Assembly: GCA_964445195.1 (NCBI GenBank)
Contig: CAYUKA010000001.1
Location: 124,001 to 188,000, forward strand
Length of the DNA stretch: 64,000 nucleotides
From: UM-FILTER-47-13 sp964445195
GTDB lineage: Bacteria > Pseudomonadota > Alphaproteobacteria > Micavibrionales > Micavibrionaceae
Direction: 5' to 3'
Made by a program: the position numbers and the translations under genes. The notes beneath the pieces were generated by a model that ran no database searches, was not told where the DNA came from, and saw only the letters and a list, made by a program, of their open reading frames with translations. This document shows, piece by piece, positions 39,904 to 47,382 of the stretch. The first letter of the stretch is position 1. Every line of letters starts with the position of its first letter.

Positions 39904-41280
39904 ATGAGTGAAAAAGTTTTGCATATCATCGGCGGCGGGCTGGCCGGCTCCGAAGCGGCATGGCAGGCGGCTGAGATGGGCGTGCCGGTTATCCTGCATG
40001 AAATGCGGCCGCAGGTCGAAACCGCGGCCCATAAGACCGGCAACTGCGCGGAGCTTGTATGCTCGAACTCCTTCCGTTCCGACGATGCCGAGAATAACGC
40101 TGTCGGCCTGCTGCATGAGGAAATGCGCCGCTGCGATTCACTGATTATGCGCGAGGGCGACAAAGCTGCCGTCCCGGCGGGCGGCGCGCTGGCCGTCGAC
40201 CGCGATCACTTTTCCGAAGGCGTGACAGAGGCCCTGTGCGCTCACCCGCTGATCACCGTTGAAACCGGTGAGGTTGCGGGCCTGCCGCCAGAAGACTGGA
40301 CCAGCGTCATCGTTGCCACCGGGCCGCTCACCTCGCCCGCGCTGGCCGAGGCCATCAAGGAGCTGACCGGCGAGGACGAGCTGGCCTTTTTCGACGCCAT
40401 CGCCCCGATCGTCCATACCGACAGCATCAATATGGATATCGCCTGGTTCCAGTCGCGCTATGACAAGCCCGGCCCGCACGGCACCGGCAAGGATTACATC
40501 AATTGCCCGATGAACCGGCAGCAATATGAAGCCTTTATCGCCGCGCTGCTGGAGGCCGACAAAACAGAGTTTAAAGACTGGGAAAAAGACACGCCTTATT
40601 TCGAAGGCTGCATGCCCGTAGAGGTTATGGCGGGTCGCGGCATAGATACGCTACGTTTCGGACCAATGAAGCCGGTCGGGCTGACCGATCCGCGCACCGG
40701 GCAGCAACCTCATGCTGTGGTTCAGCTACGGCAGGATAATGCCTTGGGAACGCTCTATAATATGGTTGGGTTCCAGACCAAAGCTAAATACGGCGCCCAA
40801 ACCGCGCTGTTCCGCATGATTCCCGGCCTTGAAAACGCTGTTTTCGCCCGGCTCGGCGGGCTGCACCGCAATACGTTTATTAACTCGCCGAAGTTGCTCG
40901 ATGGCGATCTGCGGCTGCGCGCCCTGCCCCGCCCCCATCAAACCATGCGTTTTGCCGGGCAGATTACCGGCTGTGAAGGCTATATCGAAAGCGCCGCTGT
41001 CGGCCTGATGGCCGGTCGCTTTGCGGCCGGGGAGCTTTTGGGCGTGGCAGTCACCGCCCCACCACCGACTACGGCGCTCGGCGCCCTGCTTGGGCATATC
41101 ACCGGCGGTGCCGATGCCGAGACGTTCCAGCCGATGAACATCAATTTCGGCTTGTTCCCGCCATTGGAAACGACCGGACGGAAAATCAAGAAGAAAGAGC
41201 GTAAACCGGCGATGAGCCGCCGGGCGCTGGAGGATCTGGGCACATGGCTCGCGCAGGACAACAACAGGCGGGCGGCCTGA
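39904..41280 (+). CDS. trmFO: Methylenetetrahydrofolate-tRNA-(uracil-5-)-methyltransferase TrmFO
   Basis: A 458-residue flavoenzyme that makes m5U54 in tRNA with methylene-THF. FAD motif HIIGGGLAGSEAAWQ is at the N-terminus. HKTGNCAELVCSNSFRSD holds the cysteine that binds the flavin intermediate in known TrmFO. INCPMNRQQYEAF holds the second catalytic cysteine. GRFAAGELLG near the end is also conserved. The ATG at 39904 gives the standard N-terminus. A 37-base overlap joins it to the glycosylase gene. Confidence 0.95.
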   Translation: MSEKVLHIIGGGLAGSEAAWQAAEMGVPVILHEMRPQVETAAHKTGNCAELVCSNSFRSDDAENNAVGLLHEEMRRCDSLIMREGDKAAVPAGGALAVDRDHFSEGVTEALCAHPLITVETGEVAGLPPEDWTSVIVATGPLTSPALAEAIKELTGEDELAFFDAIAPIVHTDSINMDIAWFQSRYDKPGPHGTGKDYINCPMNRQQYEAFIAALLEADKTEFKDWEKDTPYFEGCMPVEVMAGRGIDTLRFGPMKPVGLTDPRTGQQPHAVVQLRQDNALGTLYNMVGFQTKAKYGAQTALFRMIPGLENAVFARLGGLHRNTFINSPKLLDGDLRLRALPRPHQTMRFAGQITGCEGYIESAAVGLMAGRFAAGELLGVAVTAPPPTTALGALLGHITGGADAETFQPMNINFGLFPPLETTGRKIKKKERKPAMSRRALEDLGTWLAQDNNRRAA

Positions 41281-41780
41281 GCAATACACCGCCTTATGTT
41301 ACAAGCTTTGCCCCGGTTGCCGGCCCGCGGGCGCACCTTCTGATCCTCGGCAGCATGCCGGGCGAAGCCTCTCTGCGCGCCGGACAATATTACGCCCACC
41401 CGCGCAACCTGTTCTGGCCGCTGATGGGCGAACTGGCCGGCGCTCATCCCGGCCTGCCCTATGAGGATCGCCTGCAGCTCCTGAAAACAGCCGGGGTGGC
41501 GCTGTGGGATGTCCTGCAATCCTGCACCCGGCCCGGCAGTCTCGACAGCGCGATCAGCAATGAAATCCCGAACGATCTGCCCGGCTTTCTGGCCGGTCAT
41601 CCGTACATAGACTGTATCGGCTTTAACGGCCGCAAAGCGGAGACATCATTTCGGCGGCATTTTCCTGAACTGTATAAAAACCGGCGGTACCGGCTGATCC
41701 TGCTGCCCTCAACCAGCCCGGCCCATGCGGCGCGCAGCTATGAACAAAAGCGCGAAAGCTGGCAAAGCCTATTCAAATAG
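41244..41780 (+). CDS. DNA-deoxyinosine glycosylase (uracil-DNA-glycosylase superfamily, family 6)
   Basis: A 178-residue repair enzyme that removes hypoxanthine, and possibly uracil, from DNA. HLLILGSMPGEASLRAGQYYAHPRNLFW is the motif A region of this family. CIGFNGRKAETSF and LLPSTSPAHAARSYEQK are the middle and C-terminal motifs. Its first 12 codons overlap the end of trmFO; no other in-frame start keeps the domain whole, so the overlap is probably real. Confidence 0.85.
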   Translation: MARAGQQQAGGLSNTPPYVTSFAPVAGPRAHLLILGSMPGEASLRAGQYYAHPRNLFWPLMGELAGAHPGLPYEDRLQLLKTAGVALWDVLQSCTRPGSLDSAISNEIPNDLPGFLAGHPYIDCIGFNGRKAETSFRRHFPELYKNRRYRLILLPSTSPAHAARSYEQKRESWQSLFK

Positions 41781-41832
41781 GCGCCGCCTTGCGCTAAGGT
41801 CGGAAGAGTCCACCATAAAAGGCTACCCTGCA

Positions 41833-42702
41833 ATGACCCGATTCCTTCCCGTCCTGTTGCTGATGATCCTGGCTTTTGCCATGGCGCCGCCCGCTGCCGC
41901 CCAAGACGATGCCCGGCAGGCGGTCGGTACGGTTATCGCCGTTGAGGGACTGGCCGGCACCGGCAGCGGTGAAGACGCCGCCGCGCTGGAAGCAGGGCAG
42001 AATGTCTACTTAAACGACACTATCGAAACGGGACCGGACTCGAAGCTGCTGATCCTTTTAAACGATGATGCCGAACTGACGCTCGGCGAAAACGCGCGCC
42101 TCATCGTTGATGAGTATGTTCTTGACGCCGCCGTGCCGGATAACAGCAAAGGCCGCTTGTCCGTCCTGCGCGGCGCGTTCCTGTTTGCCAGCGGCCTGAT
42201 GGGACAAACGCCGTCACCGGATATCGAGATTGAAACCGCCTACGGGTCCATCGGCATTCGCGGCACAACCGTCTGGGGCGGCACGATCGATGATGTGTAT
42301 AGCGTGTTTGTGCCGGAAGGCAGCGCCTCTTTCGCCACCGACCGCGGCAAGATCATCATCCGCGAAGGTGAAGGCAGCAGCGCCCGGAGCCGCCGCGCTA
42401 TTCCGGGCCGCAGCACGGTCTGGAGCGCCGAGAAAATCGCCCGCGCCGTCGCCACGGTTACATTACAGGATAACGATACTGCCCGCCAGCGTATTGACGC
42501 CCTGCTGCAGGCGCGTGACGGCACACCGGCAACAGAGCCAGAGCCGGAAGCTGCGCCGGCGGAAGATGATGCCACGAACGGGCAGGATACAGAAAATACC
42601 GATGACCCGGGTTCAGAAACCACCCCCGACCCGTTCAGCGGTGAGAGACCGGATGATACAGACTCACAACCCGAACCACCGCGCGGGCCGGGTGCGCTGT
42701 AA
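41833..42702 (+). CDS. Exported FecR-domain protein
   Basis: A 289-residue protein with signal peptide MTRFLPVLLLMILAFAMAPPAAAQ. The FecR domain follows: VGTVIAVEG, LEAGQNVYLNDTIETGPDSKLLILLNDDAELTLGENARL, FLFASG, IEIETAYGSIGIRGT. The C-terminal 70 residues are rich in E, P, D and T and look disordered. There is no sigma factor or TonB receptor nearby, so it is not a classical iron regulator; this simplified exported form is common and probably binds envelope polymers. ATG at 41833 is chosen for the signal peptide. Confidence 0.85.
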   Translation: MTRFLPVLLLMILAFAMAPPAAAQDDARQAVGTVIAVEGLAGTGSGEDAAALEAGQNVYLNDTIETGPDSKLLILLNDDAELTLGENARLIVDEYVLDAAVPDNSKGRLSVLRGAFLFASGLMGQTPSPDIEIETAYGSIGIRGTTVWGGTIDDVYSVFVPEGSASFATDRGKIIIREGEGSSARSRRAIPGRSTVWSAEKIARAVATVTLQDNDTARQRIDALLQARDGTPATEPEPEAAPAEDDATNGQDTENTDDPGSETTPDPFSGERPDDTDSQPEPPRGPGAL

Positions 42703-42749
42703 CGGGAGCGTCTCTGACCTGCCCCCGCCATGACAGTACATTATGAAAC

Positions 42750-43022
42750 TTAAGAGGCGTTACGGTCCAGGCCGAGAATCAGTTGCTTGTTCGCTTCAAG
42801 CAGGCCGCGGCTCTCATCAGCCACAGCGCGAATCCGGTCCGGATCGCTCGCAGACAGGCTTTCAATCCCGTCAAGGCGCTGGCGCGCAGTGTTGGACAGC
42901 TCGACAACATCGCTGTCCGTCGCCGGGGCGCGGGTTTCATTCGCCGTGTTATCAGTGCCGCTATTATCCGTTCTGAACAGCTTTAGCAGCGGGTTATTGG
43001 CAATAATCGGAGGTATAGCCAT
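42750..43022 (-). CDS. Small hypothetical protein, 90 aa
   Basis: I do not recognise it. The N-terminal half is polar and probably disordered (NSGTDNTANETRAPATDSD). DVVELSNTARQRLDGIESL and IRAVADESRGLLEANKQLI are two likely amphipathic helices. The DVV-LS--A layout is seen in small proteins with flagellar or sigma-factor links, but this is too weak for a call. Codon use fits the region. It converges on the FecR gene. Confidence 0.55.
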   Translation of the reverse strand: MAIPPIIANNPLLKLFRTDNSGTDNTANETRAPATDSDVVELSNTARQRLDGIESLSASDPDRIRAVADESRGLLEANKQLILGLDRNAS

Positions 43023-43166
43023 CGCGTTATCCTAACCGTTGTCTATAACATATAGTCTTTTGTACATGATCCCACCAGACCCTATCATAGCATGAATCTG
43101 ATTTACAAATCATAAACTAATGAAGACCGGTAAAATCATTTGAAAGCAATGCGATAAAGGACATTT

Positions 43167-43991
43167 CTATCGCAAAAACAATGCCCGGAGTGTAAACCGG
43201 AGATGGAAAAAGGGCGGCCCGAGCACAAGTTTACCGTTAAACACATCATAATCCAAAACCTTAAGATGGCGCAGCCGCAACTGCGCCTGCAGCGCCATGA
43301 GTTTCAGGAACCGGCTCTGCGGCCGCACTTCGCCCAGCAGCGCCGCCGCCCGTTCAGCCACTGCACACACGACTGCCGGTAAATTACCGTCCGGCTGACC
43401 GACGTAAAGCGCGCGCTCGGTCACCACATGTTCGGCCATCAAATCCGCCGGCAGGTAACAACGGCTTTGCGCGGCATGGAACGGTATTGCCCGCAACAGG
43501 CCGATCAGGCTGTATCCGGCCGCCACGGCGCGCACCGTGTCCTCGTCATCGCCGTCATGCGATAGTATGCGCAGCGCCAGCCGGCAAAGCGGCGTATGGG
43601 TAAAGTCAGCGTAATGTTCCATCCCGTCCAGTGACCCCGGCAGGACATCTTCCAGATCGAACTCGCGGGCATAAAGCAAGTGATCAAACTCTTCACGCGG
43701 CAGATCATGCGTTTCAATCGCCTGCCGCAGCTCCGGCAGGATTTCATTCTGCAGCGCATCGCCCTTGCCCTCATAAAGCGCCGCCAGGGCATCGCGCCAC
43801 CATTGCAGGCGGATCAGGCCGATCGTGGTGTCGGTCACAACCTCGCGGGTTTTGGCAATCTCATGATTAAACGCCAGCAGCGCCCATAGCGCCGGGCGTT
43901 TCTCCGGCGGCATCATCAGCGTCAGCAGGAACCGGTCAGGGTCGTGCCGGTGCGCCAGATCGCCGCAATATGTCAGCTCTTGGGTGCTCAT
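43167..43991 (-). CDS. Squalene/phytoene synthase-like protein, NDUFAF6 type
   Basis: A 274-residue isoprenoid-synthase fold. FNHEIAKTREVVTDTTIGLIRLQWWRDALAALYEG matches the form found in alphaproteobacteria and in the mitochondrial complex I assembly factor NDUFAF6. The first aspartate-rich motif of true synthases (DxxxD) reads NHEIA, and the second site reads YSLIGLLRAIPFH with no aspartates, so prenyl-transfer activity is unlikely. The NDUFAF3-like gene at 45963 is about 2 kb away in the same direction, which supports a role in complex I assembly. Confidence 0.8.
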   Translation of the reverse strand: MSTQELTYCGDLAHRHDPDRFLLTLMMPPEKRPALWALLAFNHEIAKTREVVTDTTIGLIRLQWWRDALAALYEGKGDALQNEILPELRQAIETHDLPREEFDHLLYAREFDLEDVLPGSLDGMEHYADFTHTPLCRLALRILSHDGDDEDTVRAVAAGYSLIGLLRAIPFHAAQSRCYLPADLMAEHVVTERALYVGQPDGNLPAVVCAVAERAAALLGEVRPQSRFLKLMALQAQLRLRHLKVLDYDVFNGKLVLGPPFFHLRFTLRALFLR

Positions 43992-44073
43992 GTCGGATTT
44001 ACAGTTGTCAAACAGCCCACAAAGTATAGGTTATATACGCCTAGGCAAACATTTTATAGATACGGAGGATTGA

Positions 44074-44700
44074 ATGACTTTTACATTGCCCGAGTTGCCT
44101 TACGCCTATGACGCGCTCGATCCTTATATGTCAGCCGAAACGCTGGAATTTCACCACGACAAGCACCACCTTGCCTATGTCGATAAGGGTAACGAGCTGA
44201 TCCAGGGCACCGGTCTGGAAAACGCTTCGCTGGAAGAGGCGATGGTCGCGGCTTACAAGGATCCGGCCAAAGCCGGCCTGTTCAACCAGCTGGGCCAGCA
44301 TTTCAACCATATTCATTTCTGGCACTGGATGAAGCAGGGCGGCGGCGGATCATCCCTGCCCGGCAGCCTCGAAGCGAAGATCAACGAAGATCTCGGCGGC
44401 TTTGACACGTTCCGCGGCAAGTTCATCGAGGCCGGCGTGACGCAGTTCGGCTCCGGCTGGTGCTGGCTGGCAATGGATAACGGCAGCGGCAAGCTGGAAA
44501 TCCTGAAAACCCCGAACGGCGAAAACCCGGTCGTGCACGGCAAAACCGCCCTGCTCGGCTGCGATGTATGGGAACACAGCTATTACATTGATTACCGCAA
44601 CGCCCGGCCGAAATATCTCGAGGCTTTCGTCGATAATCTCGTGAACTGGGATTACGTCGCTGAGCTGTTTGAGAAAGGCCCGCTCAAGATCGCGGCGTAA
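44074..44700 (+). CDS. sodB: Superoxide dismutase, Fe/Mn family (probably Fe)
   Basis: A 208-residue cytoplasmic enzyme that dismutes superoxide. Metal ligands are seen in LEFHHDKHHLAYVD, GQHFNHIHFWHWM, and DVWEHSYYIDYRNARPKYLEAF. FGSGWCWLAMD and LLGCDVWEH point to the iron form common in alphaproteobacteria. GGAGG stands eight bases before the ATG. The gene sits between two NDUFAF homologues. Confidence 0.95.
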   Translation: MTFTLPELPYAYDALDPYMSAETLEFHHDKHHLAYVDKGNELIQGTGLENASLEEAMVAAYKDPAKAGLFNQLGQHFNHIHFWHWMKQGGGGSSLPGSLEAKINEDLGGFDTFRGKFIEAGVTQFGSGWCWLAMDNGSGKLEILKTPNGENPVVHGKTALLGCDVWEHSYYIDYRNARPKYLEAFVDNLVNWDYVAELFEKGPLKIAA

Positions 44701-44716
44701 GGCAGCCTCTACCCAC

Positions 44717-44799
44717 CGTCATTGCGAGTGAGTGAAATGAGCGACGCAATCCATGCAGCGTATGGATTGTCGCGGTCGCTGTGCGCCCTCGCAATGACG
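44717..44799. repeat. Dispersed palindromic repeat, copy B
   Basis: An 83-bp intergenic copy. It starts CGTCATTGCGAG and ends CTCGCAATGACG, with the inner hairpin CAATCCAT (44747-44754) / ATGGATTG (44762-44769). The arms between them have drifted from copy A. It fills most of the gap between sodB and the metallophosphoesterase gene. Confidence 0.85.
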
Positions 44800-44940
44800 T
44801 ATAAAAGACGACAAAATGATGCATTCAACATGAAACTCTGATTATACCATTTTTTGCAGCGCACAATAGGTTTCAAAAAAAAGAATCGCCGTTATAATAG
44901 GACGCACAAATATGCTGAATAAAAAGCGGAGAGAGCCGGG

Positions 44941-45786
44941 ATGGCCACACTGCGCATTGCTGCGATTACAGACATTCACTACGGTCTGGATATCGACAAA
45001 CGACAGACAGGGGGGCTTGTCAAAGCCTCCAAACTGGGGAGCAAGGCACCACGCCTGATGGAAAAATTCATCAAGGCGGTCAATCACCGGATGCCCGATT
45101 TCGTCGTCGATATGGGCGACCGGGTGTCCGCGACCGACCCCGAGACAGATGCCGGCTTTGATAAAGAGCTACGCGGCTATTTCAACCGCATCGCCGCCCC
45201 CAGCCATCACCTTGACGGCAATCACGATATAAAATACCAGCCCGGCAACCCGAAAGGCTCCTATTCTCAGGATATTAACGGCTATCACATCATTTTCTGG
45301 AACCCGGCATTTCATTACGAGGAAGACGGGCTTGTGCTGCTCGACGACGATATTGAGTGGTTCAGGAACGATCTCGCCGCCGCCGCCGGCAAACCGGCCC
45401 TCGTCTTCTCTCACGTGCCGCTCGACAATCTCGGGGACGAGGCGCACGACCCGGTCCAGAAATATTTTTACTGGTCGCAGGGCAAGAAGATACGGCAGAT
45501 CATGGAAGATGCCGGAAACGTCATATTATGTATGGGCGGGCACCAGCACCGCAACCGCCACCGCGAGATTAACGGCATTCATTACATCACCCAGCAATCG
45601 CTGACCAGCGTCTGGCGCGAAAAGTACCGTATCCCGAGCGGCACCTATTCGTTCATTGAAATCGAAGACGGCAAGATCAGGTTCGACCTGCACGGCAAAT
45701 TCAAAAAAACGCTGGAGCTGGATGCGCGGGCCGTGACTCCGGCAGCGGCAAAGCCCGCAGCGGCCCCGCCGGAACTAGCAGCCTAA
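44941..45786 (+). CDS. Metallophosphoesterase
   Basis: A 281-residue calcineurin-like phosphoesterase. All metal motifs are present: ITDIHYG (8-14), VVDMGDRVS, DGNHD, LVFSHVPLD and MGGHQHRNRHRE. Layout resembles the ADP-ribose/CDP-alcohol phosphohydrolase and purple-phosphatase-like proteins. There is no signal peptide. The C-terminus has an Ala-Pro tail. GGAGAG stands before the ATG. The substrate cannot be told. Confidence 0.85.
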   Translation: MATLRIAAITDIHYGLDIDKRQTGGLVKASKLGSKAPRLMEKFIKAVNHRMPDFVVDMGDRVSATDPETDAGFDKELRGYFNRIAAPSHHLDGNHDIKYQPGNPKGSYSQDINGYHIIFWNPAFHYEEDGLVLLDDDIEWFRNDLAAAAGKPALVFSHVPLDNLGDEAHDPVQKYFYWSQGKKIRQIMEDAGNVILCMGGHQHRNRHREINGIHYITQQSLTSVWREKYRIPSGTYSFIEIEDGKIRFDLHGKFKKTLELDARAVTPAAAKPAAAPPELAA

Positions 45787-45797
45787 CCGCCCTTCAC

Positions 45798-45949
45798 CGT
45801 CATTGCGAGGAGGCTTTTCAGGTTCGAAGCGACGAAGTCGCGTGAACCGAATGCCCACGCAGCTTTGCTGCTTCGGGCATAAAAAAACCGACGAAGCAAT
45901 CCATACGCCGCATGGATTGCCGCGCTCCTGTTAGTCGCTCGCAATGACG
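45798..45949. repeat. Dispersed palindromic repeat, copy C, with a nested second palindrome
   Basis: The outer arms and the inner hairpin (CAATCCAT / ATGGATTG) match copy A read in the opposite direction. About 75 bp are added after the left arm. That insert has its own inverted repeats: GGTTC with GAACC around CGAC/GTCG, and ATGCCC with GGGCAT around AGC/GCT. It lies between two convergent genes. Confidence 0.8.
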
Positions 45950-45962
45950 CACAAGAGAAACA

Positions 45963-46331
45963 TCAAACCGGCAGTAACAGCGCCGCGACGCGGCGGCCTT
46001 CGGTCATCAACAGGTTATAAGTCCGGCAGGCCGCGCCGGTATCCATCGTTTCGATGATCAGCCCGGCCGCGCGCAATTCATCGCGCAGCAGCGGCTTCAT
46101 AAAGACAGCCTGCGCGCCGCCGCCGAACAGGACAACATCAAGCTCACCGGCACCTTCCAGAACCGGCGCAAAATCCGAAGCCCGGTCGAGATCGCCCGGC
46201 GTCCATACTACGACCCGGTCGGGAAAGACGGCAATCGGACTATCATACGGCTCACCGCTAATTTTAAAACCGTCAGCGCCATAGCTCTGGATCACCTGGC
46301 TGCGCACATCAATCAAGGGGGTAATATCCAT
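45963..46331 (-). CDS. Mth938-domain protein (NDUFAF3 homologue)
   Basis: A 122-residue single Mth938/DUF498 domain. VIQSYGADGFKISGEPYDSPIAVFPDRVVVW and DVVLFGGGAQAVFMKP with IETMDTGAACRTYNLLMTEGRRVAALLLPV are the family core. The mitochondrial relative NDUFAF3 helps assemble complex I. Its ATG shares one base with the secF stop (TGATG), so it is translated with secF. That gene order is common in alphaproteobacteria. Confidence 0.88.
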   Translation of the reverse strand: MDITPLIDVRSQVIQSYGADGFKISGEPYDSPIAVFPDRVVVWTPGDLDRASDFAPVLEGAGELDVVLFGGGAQAVFMKPLLRDELRAAGLIIETMDTGAACRTYNLLMTEGRRVAALLLPV

Positions 46332-47290
46332 CAGCCGGGCTGCTCCTGCGCATCCTGGGCTTCCTGTGCTTCCGGCGTCTCGGCCGGGCGGCGCAGGTTG
46401 AGGTAAATCAGGATCGGCGCGGCAACAAAGACGGATGAATATGTCCCGATCACGATACCGAAGATCAGCGCATCGACGAAGCCGCGGATTACCTCGCCGC
46501 CGAACAGCCAGAGCGAAAACAGCGCCAGCAGGGTGGTCACAGATGTCATCAAAGTCCGTGCCAGCATCTGGTTAACCGACATGTTGAACAATTCCGGCAG
46601 CGGCTTTTTCTTGTATTTACGCAGGTTTTCGCGGATGCGATCGAACACCACCACTGTATCGTTAATCGAATAACCGGCGATCATCAGCAGCGCCGCCACG
46701 GTCGAAAGGTTAAACTCCATCTGGGTCAGGGCAAACAGGCCGATCACAATGATCGTATCATGCAGAAGCGCGATAATCGCCGCCACCCCGAACTGCCATT
46801 CAAAGCGGAACCAGATATAGGCAAGGATACCCAGCATCGACCACAGGATCGCCAGCGCACCGGCGCGTTTCAGTTCCTCGCCGACCTGCGGGCCGACAAA
46901 TTCCGTGCGGCGGTATTCAACGCTGTCTTCGCCGAACTGCGTCCCAAGGAAGCCGCGCACCGTATCAATCGCGCCCTGTTGCTCCTCCGGCCCGCCTTCC
47001 TGCTGCGGCAGGCGGATCATCAGGTCGGTCGGCTCGCCGAATTCCTGGATCGAAATCGCGCCCAGCTCAAGCTCGTTCAGGCCGGTGCGCAGCGGCGCCA
47101 GATCGGGCGCTTCCTGCACACGGATTTCAATGACCGTACCGCCGGTGAAATCAATGCCAAAATTCAGGCCCTGCGCCGCCGTAATGCCGAACGAGGCGAT
47201 AATCATAATAACCGACAGGACAAAAGCGAGGTAACGCTTGCCGATAAAATCAAGCTTTGTGTCGTCGGGAACTAACCGTATACCTTTCAT
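46331..47290 (-). CDS. secF: Protein translocase subunit SecF
   Basis: A 319-residue inner-membrane protein with six membrane segments. FGIDFTGGTVIEIRV is the SecF N-terminal motif after the first helix (about 23-45). The five C-terminal helices include IAGYSINDTVVVFDRIRENLRK and GGEVIRGFVDALIFGIVIGTYSSVFVAAPI. With SecD and YajC it uses the proton gradient to help SecYEG. The ATG at 47290 gives the usual N-terminus. It follows secD after 92 bases that contain a long inverted repeat. Confidence 0.95.
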   Translation of the reverse strand: MKGIRLVPDDTKLDFIGKRYLAFVLSVIMIIASFGITAAQGLNFGIDFTGGTVIEIRVQEAPDLAPLRTGLNELELGAISIQEFGEPTDLMIRLPQQEGGPEEQQGAIDTVRGFLGTQFGEDSVEYRRTEFVGPQVGEELKRAGALAILWSMLGILAYIWFRFEWQFGVAAIIALLHDTIIVIGLFALTQMEFNLSTVAALLMIAGYSINDTVVVFDRIRENLRKYKKKPLPELFNMSVNQMLARTLMTSVTTLLALFSLWLFGGEVIRGFVDALIFGIVIGTYSSVFVAAPILIYLNLRRPAETPEAQEAQDAQEQPG

Positions 47291-47319
47291 TGCTCGCTTC
47301 GCTCTCAATTTGATTATTG

Positions 47320-47359
47320 GATGTTTGGATGATTAGATACCTAGATTATTCCAAACATC
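47320..47359. repeat. Inverted repeat between secD and secF
   Basis: GATGTTTGGA (47320-47329) and TCCAAACATC (47350-47359) are perfect 10-bp arms with a 20-base AT-rich loop. The 92-base gap is otherwise rich in ATCTAA-like words. The hairpin lies on the secD-secF transcript and could attenuate secF or protect the secD mRNA end; no T tract is seen. Confidence 0.45.
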
Positions 47360-47382
47360 TCCCCCTCTAAATATCTAACCAT

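Noticed and set aside
20087..45949. Dispersed repeats considered as CRISPR or as an insertion sequence
   Set aside because: The three copies are far apart, palindromic and without regular spacers or cas genes, and none carries a transposase frame.
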